A stretch of DNA of 64,000 nucleotides from an uncultured Bacteroidales bacterium (lineage in GTDB: Bacteria; Bacteroidota; Bacteroidia; Bacteroidales; UBA932), in NCBI GenBank assembly GCA_944322605.1, contig CALUPD010000037.1, forward strand, positions 124,001-188,000, read 5' to 3'. Below are positions 63,869-64,000 of the stretch, one piece after another; position 1 is the first letter of the stretch; every line of letters begins with the position of its first letter. A model generated the notes under the pieces. That model did not search any database and was not told the origin of the DNA. It saw only the letters and a list, made by a program, of their open reading frames with translations. The translations under genes and the position numbers were made by a program.

Positions 63869-64000
63869 CTAATCCCTGTTGAGGAATTCCGCGAGCTTTC
63901 TTACGGCTATTCCTCTGTGCGATATGAGATTCTTCTCGTGCAAAGGCATTTCGGCGAGTGTCTTGTCGTATCCTTCCGGCATGAATACCGGGTCGTATCC
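63869..64000 (-). CDS. rdgB: Non-canonical purine NTP pyrophosphatase, RdgB/HAM1 (C-terminal part)
   Basis: Only the last 43 residues are in the window; the start is beyond 64000. They read [20 protein letters not shown], then [20 protein letters not shown], which is the conserved end of the RdgB/HAM1 family (GYDP, then SHRG). The enzyme removes ITP, XTP and dITP to protect DNA and RNA. recO follows after a 4-bp gap. Confidence 0.93.
   Translation of the reverse strand, partial: GYDPVFMPEGYDKTLAEMPLHEKNLISHRGIAVRKLAEFLNRD

Noticed and set aside
1..64000. tRNA, rRNA, insertion sequences, prophage or integrase
   Set aside because: No cloverleaf-type T-arm pattern, no rRNA sequence, no transposase or phage protein was recognised in any spacer or frame.

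Overview
The window is a 64 kb stretch of a Bacteroidota chromosome, most probably from the order Bacteroidales. The evidence is the secDF fusion, Bacteroides-type tryptophanase, the Bacteroidetes promoter form (TTTG, about 19-21 nt, TAnnTTTG) at many starts, abundant surface lipoproteins, a DUF2723 glycosyltransferase and a BtuB/BtuG cobalamin locus. G+C is moderate (about half, by eye). A genus cannot be assigned from the sequence alone. No rRNA, tRNA, CRISPR array, insertion sequence or prophage was seen.

Layout. 1-2292: 3' part of secDF. 2399-5962: tryptophanase, then a membrane-tethered TPR/AraC-type regulator, with an operator-like spacer between them. 6041-9676 (-): RNase R followed by a PurF-like protein whose glutaminase residues are degenerate. 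9758-15122: gpmI and dnaE. 15294-16310 (-): a degenerate ThiL-like protein. 16497-22409: sufBCD and the B12-dependent ribonucleotide reductase nrdJ. 22527-27998: ispE, the convergent tyrS-rbfA-lolE-like operon, and a DUF2156 protein with a phosphopantetheinyl transferase. 28205-31459: a large envelope protein carrying a gluzincin metalloprotease motif.

31719-37026 (TonB receptor, beta-helix lipoprotein, purple-acid-phosphatase-like enzyme) and 41424-45156 (-; OprO/P-type porin, lamin-tail lipoprotein, phytase-like enzyme) look like two halves of an organophosphate or phosphate scavenging function. Between them lie uvrC, yidD, rnpA, hemD and a SUI1-family gene. 45677-48137 holds a C10 (streptopain-type) cysteine protease gene broken by one base at a run of eight G, followed by a lipoprotein and a small membrane protein. 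48280-51357 is a DUF2723 protein.

51483-60216 is a cobalamin-capture operon: promoter, cobalamin riboswitch, BtuB, a BtuG-like beta-propeller lipoprotein, two tandem paralogous surface lipoproteins (DUF4988/DUF4465 type) and a PKD-domain surface lipoprotein. It fits functionally with the B12-dependent NrdJ encoded 30 kb away. The window ends on the minus strand with rdgB (partial), recO, and a GH3-family plus LuxE-family pair of adenylating/acyl-transfer proteins.

The observations most worth a second look are the G8 frameshift in the C10 protease, the unassigned members of the B12 operon, the two degenerate paralogues of metabolic enzymes (PurF-like, ThiL-like), the split phosphate-scavenging loci with their intercistronic stem-loops, and several operator-like repeats in spacers.
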